DNA of 64,000 nt from JAIXWP01 sp041391745 (GCA_041391745.1 JAWKNK010000011.1:1-64000), one strand, 5' to 3'. Positions 53,644 through 62,968 are shown, counted from the first letter of the stretch. Numbers and translations are program-made. The notes: a model not told the origin generated them from the letters alone.

Positions 53644-56394
53644 CTATTCAATAGAATTATTGTCTTCTTTTATTTTCTGATCTAAATAAAGTGGAACATA
53701 AAAGCGGAAAGTGGAGCCTATTCCAGGTTGACTTTCCACTTCTATTTTTCCTTTATGTAAATCAAGGATCTTCTTACAAATGGCCAGCCCAAGCCCCGTT
53801 CCTTTGGGTTTGCGCATCAATTGGTTTTTGGCTTGAAAGAATTTTTCAAAAATCATTTTTTGAAATTCTTCTTCAATTCCTTTTCCATTATCAATGATTT
53901 CAAACATCATAAAGCTGGCGACAACTTCAGCACGAACAGTAATTTTCCCATCTCCACTTTCTACAAATTTTAAAGCATTAGAAAGTAAGTTGAGAAACAC
54001 TTGTATCATTTTGTCCTTATCCGCTATAAGTTCGATATCGTTGGTGTTATCAATGATGTCAAGCGTTATTTTTTGCTCAACAATCAATTGATTCACCGCT
54101 TCCACAGAATCGTGAATCAATTCAAAGGCGGTGCATCTGTTTAAAGTTAATTTTTGTCTTCCAGATTCATAGCGCTCGAGATCGAGCACTTGTGAAATCA
54201 ATCGACTCAGACGCTCGGTTTCTTTTATAACGATTCCTAAATAGTGCTGACGATCTTCTGTTTCAAGATCAGGATTGTCGAACAAAATTTCATTCAAAGC
54301 ACGAATAGAAGTAATAGGTGTGCGCAATTCATGCGTAACAGTTGAAAGGAAATCGTCCTTGATTTGATCGTTTTCCTGCAACTTGATATTCACAACTTCC
54401 AATTCATCTAAGGCATTTTTTAACTCGACTGATTTTCTGGTCAACTCGCGATTGGCAATTAAAAGTTGTTGACTTTCTCTAACAATAGAAACAACTTCAT
54501 CAATGCGTACATCATCTTCTACAACAGCAGAAGACATCATCATGCGGGCTGATGCAGAACCGATTACGCCACCGAGGAGACGTTCTGCATACGCGATAAT
54601 TCGCGGATCGGCAATATTGGTCGGGTCGGAAATGTCAATGTCATATTTCTTCGCAAACAATCGAATCACTTGAGCACTTCTGTCTTCACCAAAGAATTGT
54701 GAAAGGGTTTTGATCACATCAGGAACCGAAGCTTTGCCTTTCAATACAATGGTGTTTTCGTAGATGGCAGAATATTTAAAAATATCAACGAATACCTCAC
54801 TTTGATTTCGCTCCACATTATTTTGAGTGCTGTTAAAACTCACTGTGATATAAGCAATGATATTCCAGAACATACTCCAAAACATGGCGTGTGAAATAGG
54901 ACTGAAGCCTTCCAAGCCAAACAAGGCTTGAGGTCGGAGAGCAGACCAACCGAATAGTCCATTTTCCAATAGGTCTTGCCCAAATGCTGAATTGCCTAAA
55001 AGAGAAGGAATAACGAGTGTATAAAACCAAATCGCAAAACCGATGAGGATTCCGGCAATGGCACCTTTGCGTGTTCCTTTTTTCCAGAATATACCTCCAA
55101 TCAATGCAGGTGCGAATTGTGCCACGGAAATAAATGAGATCAAACCAATTGAAACCAGCGAATAATATTGGTCTAAGCGATGGTAATACCAATACGCGAG
55201 AAGTAGGATGAAAACAATGGACAGTCTGCGACTCCAAATCGTAATGGCACTAAGGTGTTTGCCATACTTCATTTTCAAACGATCATTTCCAACGATAAAT
55301 GGAATTAAGAGGTTGTTTGAAAACATGGTGCTGAGTGCCATTGTTTCTACCACGATCATACTAGTGGCAGCAGAAATTCCTCCAATGAAGATGAATAATG
55401 CCAATAAATTTTGATCAAACATCATTGGAATATGTAGCAGAAAATAATCGGCATTGTAGGCTTCTCCTTTGCTTAAAATAATTCCACCTATCGCCACAGG
55501 AAGCACGAATAAATTGATTAAAAGCAAATAGGTCGGAAATACCCAAGTGGCAGTTTTGATGTGATTTTCATTGGTGTTTTCAACCACATTTACCTGAAAT
55601 TGGCGAGGTAATAAAGTGAAAGCGAGGGCGCTAAGTATTGTAATCCAAAACCATTCTCGGTAACCGGATTTTTCGGGCATCAACAATAATTTTGAAGTAT
55701 TCTCGTTTGCTAGCGCCTGATTAAAAAGGTCGCCAAATCCATCGAAAGCGTAGTAGACGAGGAAGAATCCGATCACAAGAAATGCCACTAATTTTACAAT
55801 CGATTCAAACGCGATAGCCGACATCATTCCTTGATGTCGCTCTGTTGTTTCTATTTTCCGAGTACCAAAAAGCAAGGTGAAAATGGCCATTATAATCACA
55901 ACATAAAATGAGGTGTCTTTCAAAATGGAACCCGAAAAAGTTTGTGCTGTTGATTGTGAGGTAATGATCTCGAAACTTTCACTGATCGCTTTCAATTGCA
56001 AAGCGATGTATGGGATAATACCAATAAAACAAAAAACGGTAACAATACTTCCAAGTGAAATATTCTTACCGTATCTTGATGAGATAAAATCGGCAATAGT
56101 AGTGATGCGTTGCACTTGAGCAATGCGAATAATCTTTCGCAACACAATCCACCAAACAGGAGCCATTAATGTAGGGCCGATATACACCGCAAGAAAATCT
56201 ATGCCATCTCGAGATGCTTTTCCCACGCTTCCATAATAGGTCCATGCAGTGCAATACACGCCCATAGAAAGTGCGTAAATCCAAGCGCTTTGAATGCTGG
56301 TTGATTTACGAGGATTTTTTTGAGCACGAAATGCAATGAGAAATAAAATTCCCAGATAAACGATACTTGATATGATAACTACCGCAGGACTCAT
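53644..56394 (-). CDS. SLC5 sodium:solute symporter - STAC - histidine kinase sensor (CrbS/CbrA type)
   Basis: It is 916 aa. Residues 1-505 are a 13-helix Na+/solute symporter-like sensor (SIQSAWIYALSMGVYCTAWTYYG; TTIADFISSRYGK). Residues about 540-640 carry a STAC domain (AYAERLLGGVIGSASARMMMS). Then come HisKA with the phosphorylated His in TVTHELRTPITSIR, and HATPase_c with LLSNALKFV, DNGKGIEEEF and GTGLGLAICKKI. In Vibrio and Pseudomonas this architecture senses or takes up acetate and controls acs. The neighbouring ligases support the same role. Overlaps the small gene upstream by 4 bp. Confidence 0.92.
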   Translation of the reverse strand: MSPAVVIISSIVYLGILFLIAFRAQKNPRKSTSIQSAWIYALSMGVYCTAWTYYGSVGKASRDGIDFLAVYIGPTLMAPVWWIVLRKIIRIAQVQRITTIADFISSRYGKNISLGSIVTVFCFIGIIPYIALQLKAISESFEIITSQSTAQTFSGSILKDTSFYVVIIMAIFTLLFGTRKIETTERHQGMMSAIAFESIVKLVAFLVIGFFLVYYAFDGFGDLFNQALANENTSKLLLMPEKSGYREWFWITILSALAFTLLPRQFQVNVVENTNENHIKTATWVFPTYLLLINLFVLPVAIGGIILSKGEAYNADYFLLHIPMMFDQNLLALFIFIGGISAATSMIVVETMALSTMFSNNLLIPFIVGNDRLKMKYGKHLSAITIWSRRLSIVFILLLAYWYYHRLDQYYSLVSIGLISFISVAQFAPALIGGIFWKKGTRKGAIAGILIGFAIWFYTLVIPSLLGNSAFGQDLLENGLFGWSALRPQALFGLEGFSPISHAMFWSMFWNIIAYITVSFNSTQNNVERNQSEVFVDIFKYSAIYENTIVLKGKASVPDVIKTLSQFFGEDRSAQVIRLFAKKYDIDISDPTNIADPRIIAYAERLLGGVIGSASARMMMSSAVVEDDVRIDEVVSIVRESQQLLIANRELTRKSVELKNALDELEVVNIKLQENDQIKDDFLSTVTHELRTPITSIRALNEILFDNPDLETEDRQHYLGIVIKETERLSRLISQVLDLERYESGRQKLTLNRCTAFELIHDSVEAVNQLIVEQKITLDIIDNTNDIELIADKDKMIQVFLNLLSNALKFVESGDGKITVRAEVVASFMMFEIIDNGKGIEEEFQKMIFEKFFQAKNQLMRKPKGTGLGLAICKKILDLHKGKIEVESQPGIGSTFRFYVPLYLDQKIKEDNNSIE

Positions 56395-56588
56395 TTACTT
56401 TTTTGATGTGCCAAACGATAGAGCAATACAATCAACACCATCCAAATTAGAAATACATAGAAGTAAAGAAGCGGAAAACCAAACACAAGAATCTTTTTAT
56501 TCACCGTTTCGAGTATGGGGATATTGAGTAATACCGCCGCACCGATGGCAATTGCAATCAACTTCTGTTTGGAATTCCGCTCTTTCAT
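56391..56588 (-). CDS. Small membrane protein beside the SLC5 sensor
   Basis: It is 65 aa with two helices (LIAIAIGAAVLLNIPIL and LLYFYVFLIWMVLIVLLYR) and basic ends. Its start overlaps nothing upstream but its stop overlaps the sensor gene start by four bases (ATGA type), so the two are translationally coupled. It may be an accessory subunit of the SLC5 protein, as small membrane proteins often accompany symporters; this is an inference. Confidence 0.7.
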   Translation of the reverse strand: MKERNSKQKLIAIAIGAAVLLNIPILETVNKKILVFGFPLLYFYVFLIWMVLIVLLYRLAHQKSK

Positions 56589-56596
56589 ATTATTAT

Positions 56597-56821
56597 TTAA
56601 TCATTCATATCGTATTCGCCTTTTAGAGAGTAAAAGCCGAATATCATTAATCCAATGGCTATCGGAACAAAAATTCCGATGATGATTCCCCATTGCAGCA
56701 TGTCGTTAGAAGTGCTGGTTGGAAGCGCGTTTTTCTTCATCGCTTCGTAAATAAGAAATCCTAAAACTGCTGGTCCGGCAAGGAACCAAACTATTCCTAG
56801 TGCTTTTTTAATCGCGTTCAT
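56597..56821 (-). CDS. Small membrane protein, DUF6814-like
   Basis: It is 74 aa with two helices (LGIVWFLAGPAVLGFLIYEA and LQWGIIIGIFVPIAIGLMIFGFY). It resembles the small Bacteroidota family encoded beside MFS carriers (recalled as DUF6814, not searched). It is eight bases from the next small gene and 12 bases after the MFS gene stop, so co-transcription is certain by spacing. Confidence 0.65.
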   Translation of the reverse strand: MNAIKKALGIVWFLAGPAVLGFLIYEAMKKNALPTSTSNDMLQWGIIIGIFVPIAIGLMIFGFYSLKGEYDMND

Positions 56822-56832
56822 GGTTCTGGTTC

Positions 56833-58392
56833 TTAAGAGTGAATATAGGCATTTTCGTCGTCTGCTACGTTTTCATCCACCTTGTTGGTGAGATAAAGCG
56901 TACCAATAATTAAACACACTGCAGCTACAGTAATTGGATACCATAGTCCTGCAAGCGGCGATCCTGTTGGATTCTCTGGCGACTTGGTGTACTCGATGAT
57001 CAATGTGCTGATAAATGGAACGAGTCCTCCAAACACACCGTTACCAATGTGATACGGAAGCGACATACTGGTGTAGCGAATTCGAGTTGGGAAGAGTTCT
57101 ACAAGGAATGCTGCAATCGGTCCATACACCATTGTTACGAAAATGACTTGAATGAAAATCAAGAATACAATGAGCCAATAGTCGCCACCAGCCATTGTCT
57201 TTTCCACTTTAGTTTTTGAATCTAATGTCTCGCCAGAAGCTGAAACGGTGCTCGTAACAGTCGATTTGAACACTGCGCCATCGTCGAAATGTTTCACAGT
57301 AATTTCAGTAACCAATGAATCACTGTGGTTTTCGGCAAGCAATGCTGTTCGTGCTACTTCGCGCTCCGCTACAACTTCTGTCTTACTCTTCTCGTTGGTC
57401 ATATCCAGAAAGTGCTGATAGATGGGGCGGTAGCTCAATACCCCGAGCAACATCCCCAACATCATGATCCATTTTCTACCAATACGATCCGACAAAGCAC
57501 CAAACACTACAAAGAATGGAGTGGCAAATGCAATAGCCCATAGAAGAATGGTTCGTGATTGACCAAATTCAATTTTACATACATTTTCAATAAATGATTG
57601 CGCATAGAACTGTCCGGTGTACCAGATCACACCTTGACCCATTACCGCACCGAACAATGCAAGCAATACCATTTTCAAATTCATTTTATTGGTAAAGCTT
57701 TCTTTCAATGGATTAGTAGAAGTCTTTCCTTCTTTTTTTAATTTAGAGAAAAGAGGAGACTCGTTCATCTTCATACGAATGTAGATAGACAGAATAACCA
57801 ATGCCGCTGAAACAAGGAATGGAATTCTCCAACCCCAATCGTTGAATGCTTCAACACCCATTGTGTTGCGAGTAATCAAGATGACACCAAGAGAAACAAA
57901 CAATCCTAATGTAGCAGTGGTTTGAATCCAGCTTGTATAAAAACCTCTGCGACTTGCTGGTGAGTGTTCGGCCACATATGTAGCTGCTCCACCATATTCA
58001 CCTCCAAGTGCGAGACCTTGAATCAAGCGAAGGAGCAACACCAATAAAGGCGCAGCAACACCAATACTTTTATAATTAGGAATAAGTCCAATCGCAAAGG
58101 TCGAACCTCCCATCAAAACAAGAGTGAGAAGGAAAGTATATTTTCTTCCTACAATGTCTCCGATGCGGCCAAAGACCAACGCACCAAATGGACGAACGAT
58201 GAAACCTGCAGCAAAGATGGCAAGTGTAGAAAGTAGTGCAGCAGATCCTTTGTCTTCAGGGAAAAACTGCGATGCAATGATGGTGGCTAAGCTACCAAAG
58301 ATGTAAAAGTCGTACCACTCAATGAGTGTCCCAACCGATGAGGCGGTGATTACCCCCCATATTCCTTTCGGGCTATTTTTTTCGTTTGACAT
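56833..58392 (-). CDS. MFS transporter, metabolite:H+ symporter (MHS) type
   Basis: It is 519 aa with twelve helices. Diagnostic MHS motifs: GTLIEWYDFYIFGSLATIIA in helix 1, PFGALVFGRIGDIVGRKYTF in the helix 2-3 loop, and HSPASRRGFYTSWIQTTATLG. A hydrophilic insert of about 75 residues (VAEREVARTALLAENHSDSL onward) sits between helices 8 and 9, longer than usual. The neighbours suggest a short-chain acid as substrate; sequence alone does not prove it. Operon partner of the porin (20-bp gap). Confidence 0.88.
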   Translation of the reverse strand: MSNEKNSPKGIWGVITASSVGTLIEWYDFYIFGSLATIIASQFFPEDKGSAALLSTLAIFAAGFIVRPFGALVFGRIGDIVGRKYTFLLTLVLMGGSTFAIGLIPNYKSIGVAAPLLVLLLRLIQGLALGGEYGGAATYVAEHSPASRRGFYTSWIQTTATLGLFVSLGVILITRNTMGVEAFNDWGWRIPFLVSAALVILSIYIRMKMNESPLFSKLKKEGKTSTNPLKESFTNKMNLKMVLLALFGAVMGQGVIWYTGQFYAQSFIENVCKIEFGQSRTILLWAIAFATPFFVVFGALSDRIGRKWIMMLGMLLGVLSYRPIYQHFLDMTNEKSKTEVVAEREVARTALLAENHSDSLVTEITVKHFDDGAVFKSTVTSTVSASGETLDSKTKVEKTMAGGDYWLIVFLIFIQVIFVTMVYGPIAAFLVELFPTRIRYTSMSLPYHIGNGVFGGLVPFISTLIIEYTKSPENPTGSPLAGLWYPITVAAVCLIIGTLYLTNKVDENVADDENAYIHS

Positions 58393-58411
58393 ATTAATTC
58401 GTGGTTGTGGT

Positions 58412-59797
58412 TTATAAATAAATTTGGAATTGAAGCGTGATTTCTGGATGATATTTGATCGAGAAATCAGGTTGATTCAATTGTGAAAAATCAGGACGGT
58501 GTCTGTAGTTCACAGTGAACTTCGCATTATGTCCGTCCAAATACATGTTGGCTCCAGCATCGAGCATCGTCAAGTCTTGTTGATTGCCATTCACATCTTT
58601 CAATCCTTCAAATTGAGAGTAAGTGAAAGCCGCGTAAGGCTGAAGTCTGAATTTGCTAGAAAGTGATTTTGGAAGTAAATAACCTGCTTGAGCATATAGA
58701 ATATTTCCTGTACCTAAAGTTGGAATGGAATTACCTCTGTAGGCGCCAAGTCCAGTAGCTCCTGCTGCAGTATTTTGTGCAGGATTCATGATGCCGATGG
58801 AGCGAACCATATTAGGGCCAAAGTCATATATGTAATCTACCACGTATGCAGTGATAGCGGTACCTTTTTCCTTGTTCAATGGGATATCCAAAAACGCGTC
58901 AACAGCAAATAAATTCATGTCGTGATACATGATGGAATCTGTTCCTGTCCATTCCGTTTTTTTCGTCCACATCGCTTCTTTGTTGTTCAAGAAACCTGCT
59001 CCGATATTGAATACTTTTTTGGTGCCCACATAAGTTCCTACGAAATAGGGAAGGAGGTTCGACTCTTGATCAAAGAATTGATAATTAAAATATCCCGCGT
59101 AGATCTTATTCACGTTGTAAGGGCTATAGCTCGCGGTAGTTGTGCTGATCGACTTCGCTGTATTGGTGTAAAAAGGTTCGCTCATATTGATGCGGTAATC
59201 CAATTTCCCAATTTTACCTTTAGCATATACTCCGAGGTATCTCGCAAATTGGTCTGTCGTTTCAATGTTAGACCAGTTGAAAATAGGTGCGTCATAAGCA
59301 AGGAAGTTGAGGGTGGATGCGCTCGACATTCTTGACACTCCATTCCAATAGTGCAACCCTGCTCCGAAGTCCAACTTGAATTTGTCTTTATTAAACACCT
59401 TGTATTCATTCCATAAGTCGTGCATGAATAGCTGCGGTTTTTTTGCATCGCTGCTACCGAGATATCCACCGGTGTAAGAAGTTTGGTTGTTGATCCCTGC
59501 ATGAAGCACGATCAAATAGCGAGGACTGATTTGGGTTAAAAAAAGAAAACGAGATCTTCTGATTCCGATGTCAAAAGTCTCGTTTTGTGCAACGCCTTGT
59601 CTGGCTGATCCTTCGTTGTTTTGAGTGTATCTGGCCCATACTTGATGCCAGGTAATAAAGCGCATGTACTTAGAACCATCTTCATTCAATTTGAATTTGA
59701 TTCCTGAACCGTAGCCTTCACTGCCCTGCGCCTGGGAGAAAAAATGTGCGGCCACGAGTGCACACACAAGAAGAAAACGCTTGGTAAACTGTGTCAT
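58412..59797 (-). CDS. Outer-membrane porin
   Basis: It is 461 aa with a signal peptide (FLLVCALVAAHFFSQAQG) and many amphipathic strands ending in an aromatic/hydrophobic residue (PEITLQFQIYL at the C-terminus, as in porins). MRFITWHQVWARYTQN and FDIGIRRSRFLFLTQISPRY are the recognisable N-terminal strands of a Bacteroidota porin family. It presumably lets small organic acids cross the outer membrane for the MFS carrier. It is the first gene of the operon; its promoter must lie in the 133 bp before 59931. Confidence 0.85.
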   Translation of the reverse strand: MTQFTKRFLLVCALVAAHFFSQAQGSEGYGSGIKFKLNEDGSKYMRFITWHQVWARYTQNNEGSARQGVAQNETFDIGIRRSRFLFLTQISPRYLIVLHAGINNQTSYTGGYLGSSDAKKPQLFMHDLWNEYKVFNKDKFKLDFGAGLHYWNGVSRMSSASTLNFLAYDAPIFNWSNIETTDQFARYLGVYAKGKIGKLDYRINMSEPFYTNTAKSISTTTASYSPYNVNKIYAGYFNYQFFDQESNLLPYFVGTYVGTKKVFNIGAGFLNNKEAMWTKKTEWTGTDSIMYHDMNLFAVDAFLDIPLNKEKGTAITAYVVDYIYDFGPNMVRSIGIMNPAQNTAAGATGLGAYRGNSIPTLGTGNILYAQAGYLLPKSLSSKFRLQPYAAFTYSQFEGLKDVNGNQQDLTMLDAGANMYLDGHNAKFTVNYRHRPDFSQLNQPDFSIKYHPEITLQFQIYL

Positions 59798-59930
59798 TGG
59801 TTTGGTTTGTTTGGTTTATTAAGGTCTTGTCTTTGAATTCATTCCGCGCGACGATGAATTCGACACCCAAATAGAAGTTTCTTCCCAACCAAATCCAAAT
59901 TCAGTATAGTTACTTGTAAAAATATATAGT

Positions 59931-60350
59931 TTAATCCCTAAAGCGCTCCCATCTGATGAGCATAAATTTATCCCCAACTTCTGTGATAATAGCTCCAGCT
60001 CCGTTGAGGTGGTTTTTTTCAGATAAGTAGGTAATTAATTCAGAATGGGTGAGAATTCGATATGTAGGGTGATACTGTAAATTCTGGGCTTTTCGAATAC
60101 CATATTGTTTTACCCAGTTCATTACCGAAACGTGACTCACTCCTAGTAAGCGTTCAATTTCGCGATAAGATAATCCTTCGATATAGAGTTGAAGCGCCTT
60201 TGTAACATAGTAGTTGTCGATCTGCTTTCCAAGCTTGTCCACACTAAAGTGATAGCTACAGTTTTTACATTTATAGCGTTGACGATCATTTACAATACCA
60301 CTCTTGATGATGCGATATGACGAGCATTTGGGGCATTTAATATCTTCCAT
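59931..60350 (-). CDS. Stand-alone InsA-like zinc-ribbon/HTH protein (domesticated IS1-type regulator?)
   Basis: It is 139 aa. Residues 6-31 form a Cys4 zinc ribbon (C6, C9, C28, C31) and residues about 58-85 a helix-turn-helix (GLSYREIERLLGVSHVSVMNW), as in the InsA half of IS1 transposases. The C-terminal 45 residues (HSELITYLSEKNHLNGAGAI, ITEVGDKFMLIRW) are not the InsB catalytic domain, and no inverted terminal repeats or second ORF were seen. I infer a transcription factor, possibly for the porin operon just downstream on the same strand. Confidence 0.7.
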   Translation of the reverse strand: MEDIKCPKCSSYRIIKSGIVNDRQRYKCKNCSYHFSVDKLGKQIDNYYVTKALQLYIEGLSYREIERLLGVSHVSVMNWVKQYGIRKAQNLQYHPTYRILTHSELITYLSEKNHLNGAGAIITEVGDKFMLIRWERFRD

Positions 60351-60417
60351 GAGTGTAAATATAATAATTTAGCAAATATATATCTATTTAGCAAAAAGAT
60401 TTTTGAGAGCTATTTCC

Positions 60418-60425
60418 TATATTCG
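60418..60425 (+). promoter_or_regulatory. Candidate -7 box TATATTCG, 5 nt before the GH16 start
   Basis: The plus strand reads TATATTCG-tgcct-ATG, one base from TAnnTTTG. The start used is 60431. Confidence 0.45.
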
Positions 60426-60430
60426 TGCCT

Positions 60431-61345
60431 ATGAGAACGCTACTACTACTTACATGTGCGCTTACAGTAAGCGCTACCGCATATTCGCAAGACACCATTG
60501 TGAGAAAGAATGCAGTGGGAGAGGAAGAGACTTGGGTTTTGAAATTTCATGACGAGTTTGAAGGTAAAGAGTTGGATAAGTCCAAGTGGATACCTGGCAA
60601 TGGCATCACGCGCGATCCTGCACAAGAGTCGAACTACGTGTGGTACGATCCAGCCAACGTGGAAGTGAGTCAGGGTTTTTTGAAATTGCACATTAAAAAC
60701 GATACTATGTACGACCGACCTTATATGTTGTGGGTGGGCGATGGCATGAAACCGTTCACTGGAAATCACACTCATACCAGTGGTGAAATATTATCGCGTG
60801 AGAGTTTTGGTTTTGGGATGTACGAGATACGTTGTCGCTTGCCTAAAAGTAAAGGTCTCAATAGCGCGTTTTGGATGTACGGTGAAAAAGATGGAGTGAA
60901 TAATGAGATTGATGTATTTGAGTATTGGGATGTAAAAGGACCACTCAAGATGTTTTATAGCGAGAATCGATTGTGCAAGTGGCACAATATGACCGCGCAT
61001 TACAAAGGGCGCATGACTATTGAAGGATATCTGGGAGAAGATATGAGTGAGGGATTTCACACCTTCACATGCGTGTGGGACGATTGCAAAATAGAGTGGT
61101 GGGTGGATGGCGATTTGAAGCGTACCTTATATAAGTATAAAGGCATGCGCGGACTCGGCAAGATGTGCAGCGATGTAGTAGATAAGAAGAAAGGTAAAAA
61201 GATAGAAGAAACGGCATTCCCGCGCGACCCGATGCAAATTCTCGCCAACGTTTCCGTTAAAAAGCCACCGCTCGGCCCCGACAAACCTTGGCTCTTCCCC
61301 CTCTCCATGGACATCGATTACATCAGGTATTATGTGAAAAAGTAA
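60431..61345 (+). CDS. Secreted glycoside hydrolase family 16 (beta-glucanase type)
   Basis: About 304 aa from ATG 60431 (MRTLLLLTCALTVSATAYSQ). It has the FHDEFEGKELDKSKW opening strand, GFGMYEIRCRLPKSKGLNSAFWM, and the GH16 catalytic core NEIDVFEYW (E-x-D-x-x-E pattern with nucleophile and acid/base Glu), then FHTFTCVWDDCKIEWWVDG. It would hydrolyse beta-1,3(-1,4)-glucans such as laminarin, or agar/carrageenan; substrate choice cannot be read here. It lacks a T9SS tail, so it is periplasmic or exported by another route. Confidence 0.92.
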   Translation: MRTLLLLTCALTVSATAYSQDTIVRKNAVGEEETWVLKFHDEFEGKELDKSKWIPGNGITRDPAQESNYVWYDPANVEVSQGFLKLHIKNDTMYDRPYMLWVGDGMKPFTGNHTHTSGEILSRESFGFGMYEIRCRLPKSKGLNSAFWMYGEKDGVNNEIDVFEYWDVKGPLKMFYSENRLCKWHNMTAHYKGRMTIEGYLGEDMSEGFHTFTCVWDDCKIEWWVDGDLKRTLYKYKGMRGLGKMCSDVVDKKKGKKIEETAFPRDPMQILANVSVKKPPLGPDKPWLFPLSMDIDYIRYYVKK

Positions 61346-61382
61346 TCAGGATTAAAGGTTGTGTGGAGAATTTTATTTTGGA

Positions 61383-61410
61383 TAACAAAATAAGTTGATT
61401 ATTTTTGTTA
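61383..61410. promoter_or_regulatory. Candidate HigBA operator: TAACAAAATAA / TTATTTTTGTTA inverted repeat
   Basis: Arms of 11-12 bp around GTTGA (one T inserted in the right arm) lie 22 bp before the HigB GTG start. GTTAACC..CGTTAAT follows (61407-61424) as a second, weaker symmetry. A toxin-antitoxin autoregulatory site is the likeliest reading. Confidence 0.5.
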
Positions 61411-61431
61411 ACCTTTTTCGTTAATTATTTT

Positions 61432-61764
61432 GTGGAGATAAGATTTAAAAACCGAAAACTAGAAAAGCAGCTAACTGATCCAAAAGAGATGACAAAATCC
61501 TTTGGGCAATTGGCTGCGAAAATAAAGTTGAGGTTGAAGAACTTAGGAGATTGTGATAACCTGGCAATTATGCGAACATTGCCTGCGGCAAAGTGTCATG
61601 AACTGGCTGGTAATAAGAAGGGGCAATTAGCGGTGGATGTTTCAGGTAATTTCCGAATCGTTTTTGAGCCAATACATGAACCAATGCCTAGGAAAGAAGA
61701 TGGGGGCTTGAATTGGGAAGGAGTCACGAAAATTCAGATTAACGAAATTGTGGACTATCATTAA
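61432..61764 (+). CDS. higB: HigB-type toxin (RelE superfamily mRNA interferase)
   Basis: About 111 aa from GTG 61432. Landmarks of the HigB_toxin/RelE fold: RFKNRKLEKQLTD at the start, AAKCHELAGNKKGQLAVDVSGNFRIVFEP in the centre and TKIQINEIVDYH at the end. Such toxins cut mRNA on ribosomes. Reading starts at TTG 61405 are possible, but GTG at 61432 fits the family N-terminus best. Its antitoxin follows 22 bp downstream, the toxin-first order typical of higBA. Confidence 0.88.
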   Translation: MEIRFKNRKLEKQLTDPKEMTKSFGQLAAKIKLRLKNLGDCDNLAIMRTLPAAKCHELAGNKKGQLAVDVSGNFRIVFEPIHEPMPRKEDGGLNWEGVTKIQINEIVDYH

Positions 61765-61786
61765 TCACGGCACTAAGAGAAGAATC

Positions 61787-62851
61787 ATGGGAACGACATT
61801 AGAATTAGCAAAGTCACTTCTATCACCACCAGGAGATACTATTCAGGAACATATCGATTTTATTGGTATGAGCCAGGCAGAGTTGGCTCAGCGAATGGGG
61901 AGACCTAAAGAGAAAATAAATGACATCATAAAAGGCAGGGAACCAATAACTACAGTTACAGCGTTTCAATTGGAGATGGTGTTAGGTATTCCAGCTAGTT
62001 TTTGGATAAACAGTGAAATGTCTTACCGACAAGAATTATTTGAATTGAATCAAGAGTTTGAAAAAAAGAGATTGGCTCAAACAATTTCCTATTAAGGAAA
62101 TGAAAAATTGGGATGGCTGCCAGACACTAAAGGCTTTCTCAACGGGTAGATAGTTTGTTAAAGTTTTTTTCAGTAGCAAGTGCGGAAGACTGGGAACGTA
62201 TTTACGTGAAGAGGAGGTTTCGGTGGCCTTTAGAGTTTCTTAGCACACGCAGAGTCCATACGCTATATCGGCATGGTTGCGCCAAGGGGAAATACAAGCA
62301 AGAGAATTGAATATCGCCACTTTTGATAAAAAAAGATTCAAAGAAGCTTTAGTCATCATAAAGAAGTTAGCATAAGATGCCCACGGATTATGCATATTAT
62401 CAACAGATTTGTGCAGCAAGCGGAGTAGCAGTTGTATTTACTCCCGCGTTACCAAAAGCTCCAATCAGGGAGCACCCGTTGGTTTCACAACAAACCTATT
62501 ATTCAACTTTCGGGAAGGTTTAAGACGAATGATCATTTTTGGTTTACATTTTTCCACGAAGCAGCTCACATTATATTGCACGGTAAAAGATATCTTTTTG
62601 GAGAATGTTGAGGGATCTGAAATAGATCAGGGGAAGGAGAAGAAGCCATGCTTTCGCATCTAAGATGCTCTTACCTGAAAATGAATTACGACAAATTATT
62701 GAGGCAGCACCATTAGATGAAGCAAAGATTCAGATGTTCGCTAAAAAATTCAGAACCCCTGCTGGCGTGATCGGGACGATTGCAGTTTGAAGGAGTTATC
62801 GCAAGATCTTTTGGTAATAATTTAAAAAGGAAAATTCAATTATTTCCCTGA
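61787..62851 (+). CDS. higA: HigA antitoxin fused to ImmA/IrrE metallopeptidase (multiply frameshifted)
   Basis: The first frame (61787-62095) is an XRE HTH: GDTIQEHIDFIGMSQAELAQ, MGRPKEKINDIIKGREPIT, LEMVLGIPASFWINSE. Beyond 62095 the protein continues in broken frames: GWLPDTKGF, SVASAEDWERIYVKEEVSVAF, WLRQGEIQARE and KKRFKEAL; then ICAASGVAVVFTPALPKAPI, HNKPIIQLSGRFK and the zinc motif FFHEAAHIILHG, ending FGNNLKRKIQLFP at 62851. It is a known fusion of HigA with ImmA/IrrE. Around eight single-base indels are needed, so the locus is either error-ridden or decaying. I favour sequencing error because conserved residues are kept. Confidence 0.75.
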
Positions 62852-62968
62852 AATACCCCAGTGAGCTATTTGGTAAAGAAATAAAAATAAATTTGATCCG
62901 ATAATTTTGAAAAGGAATTTGATGACTAGTGAAAATTATCGAACAAATTTTTAGGAGATAGATAAAAT

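Noticed and set aside
59931..60350. Complete IS1 insertion sequence
   Set aside because: Only an InsA-like domain is present; there is no InsB DDE domain and I found no terminal inverted repeats or target duplication.
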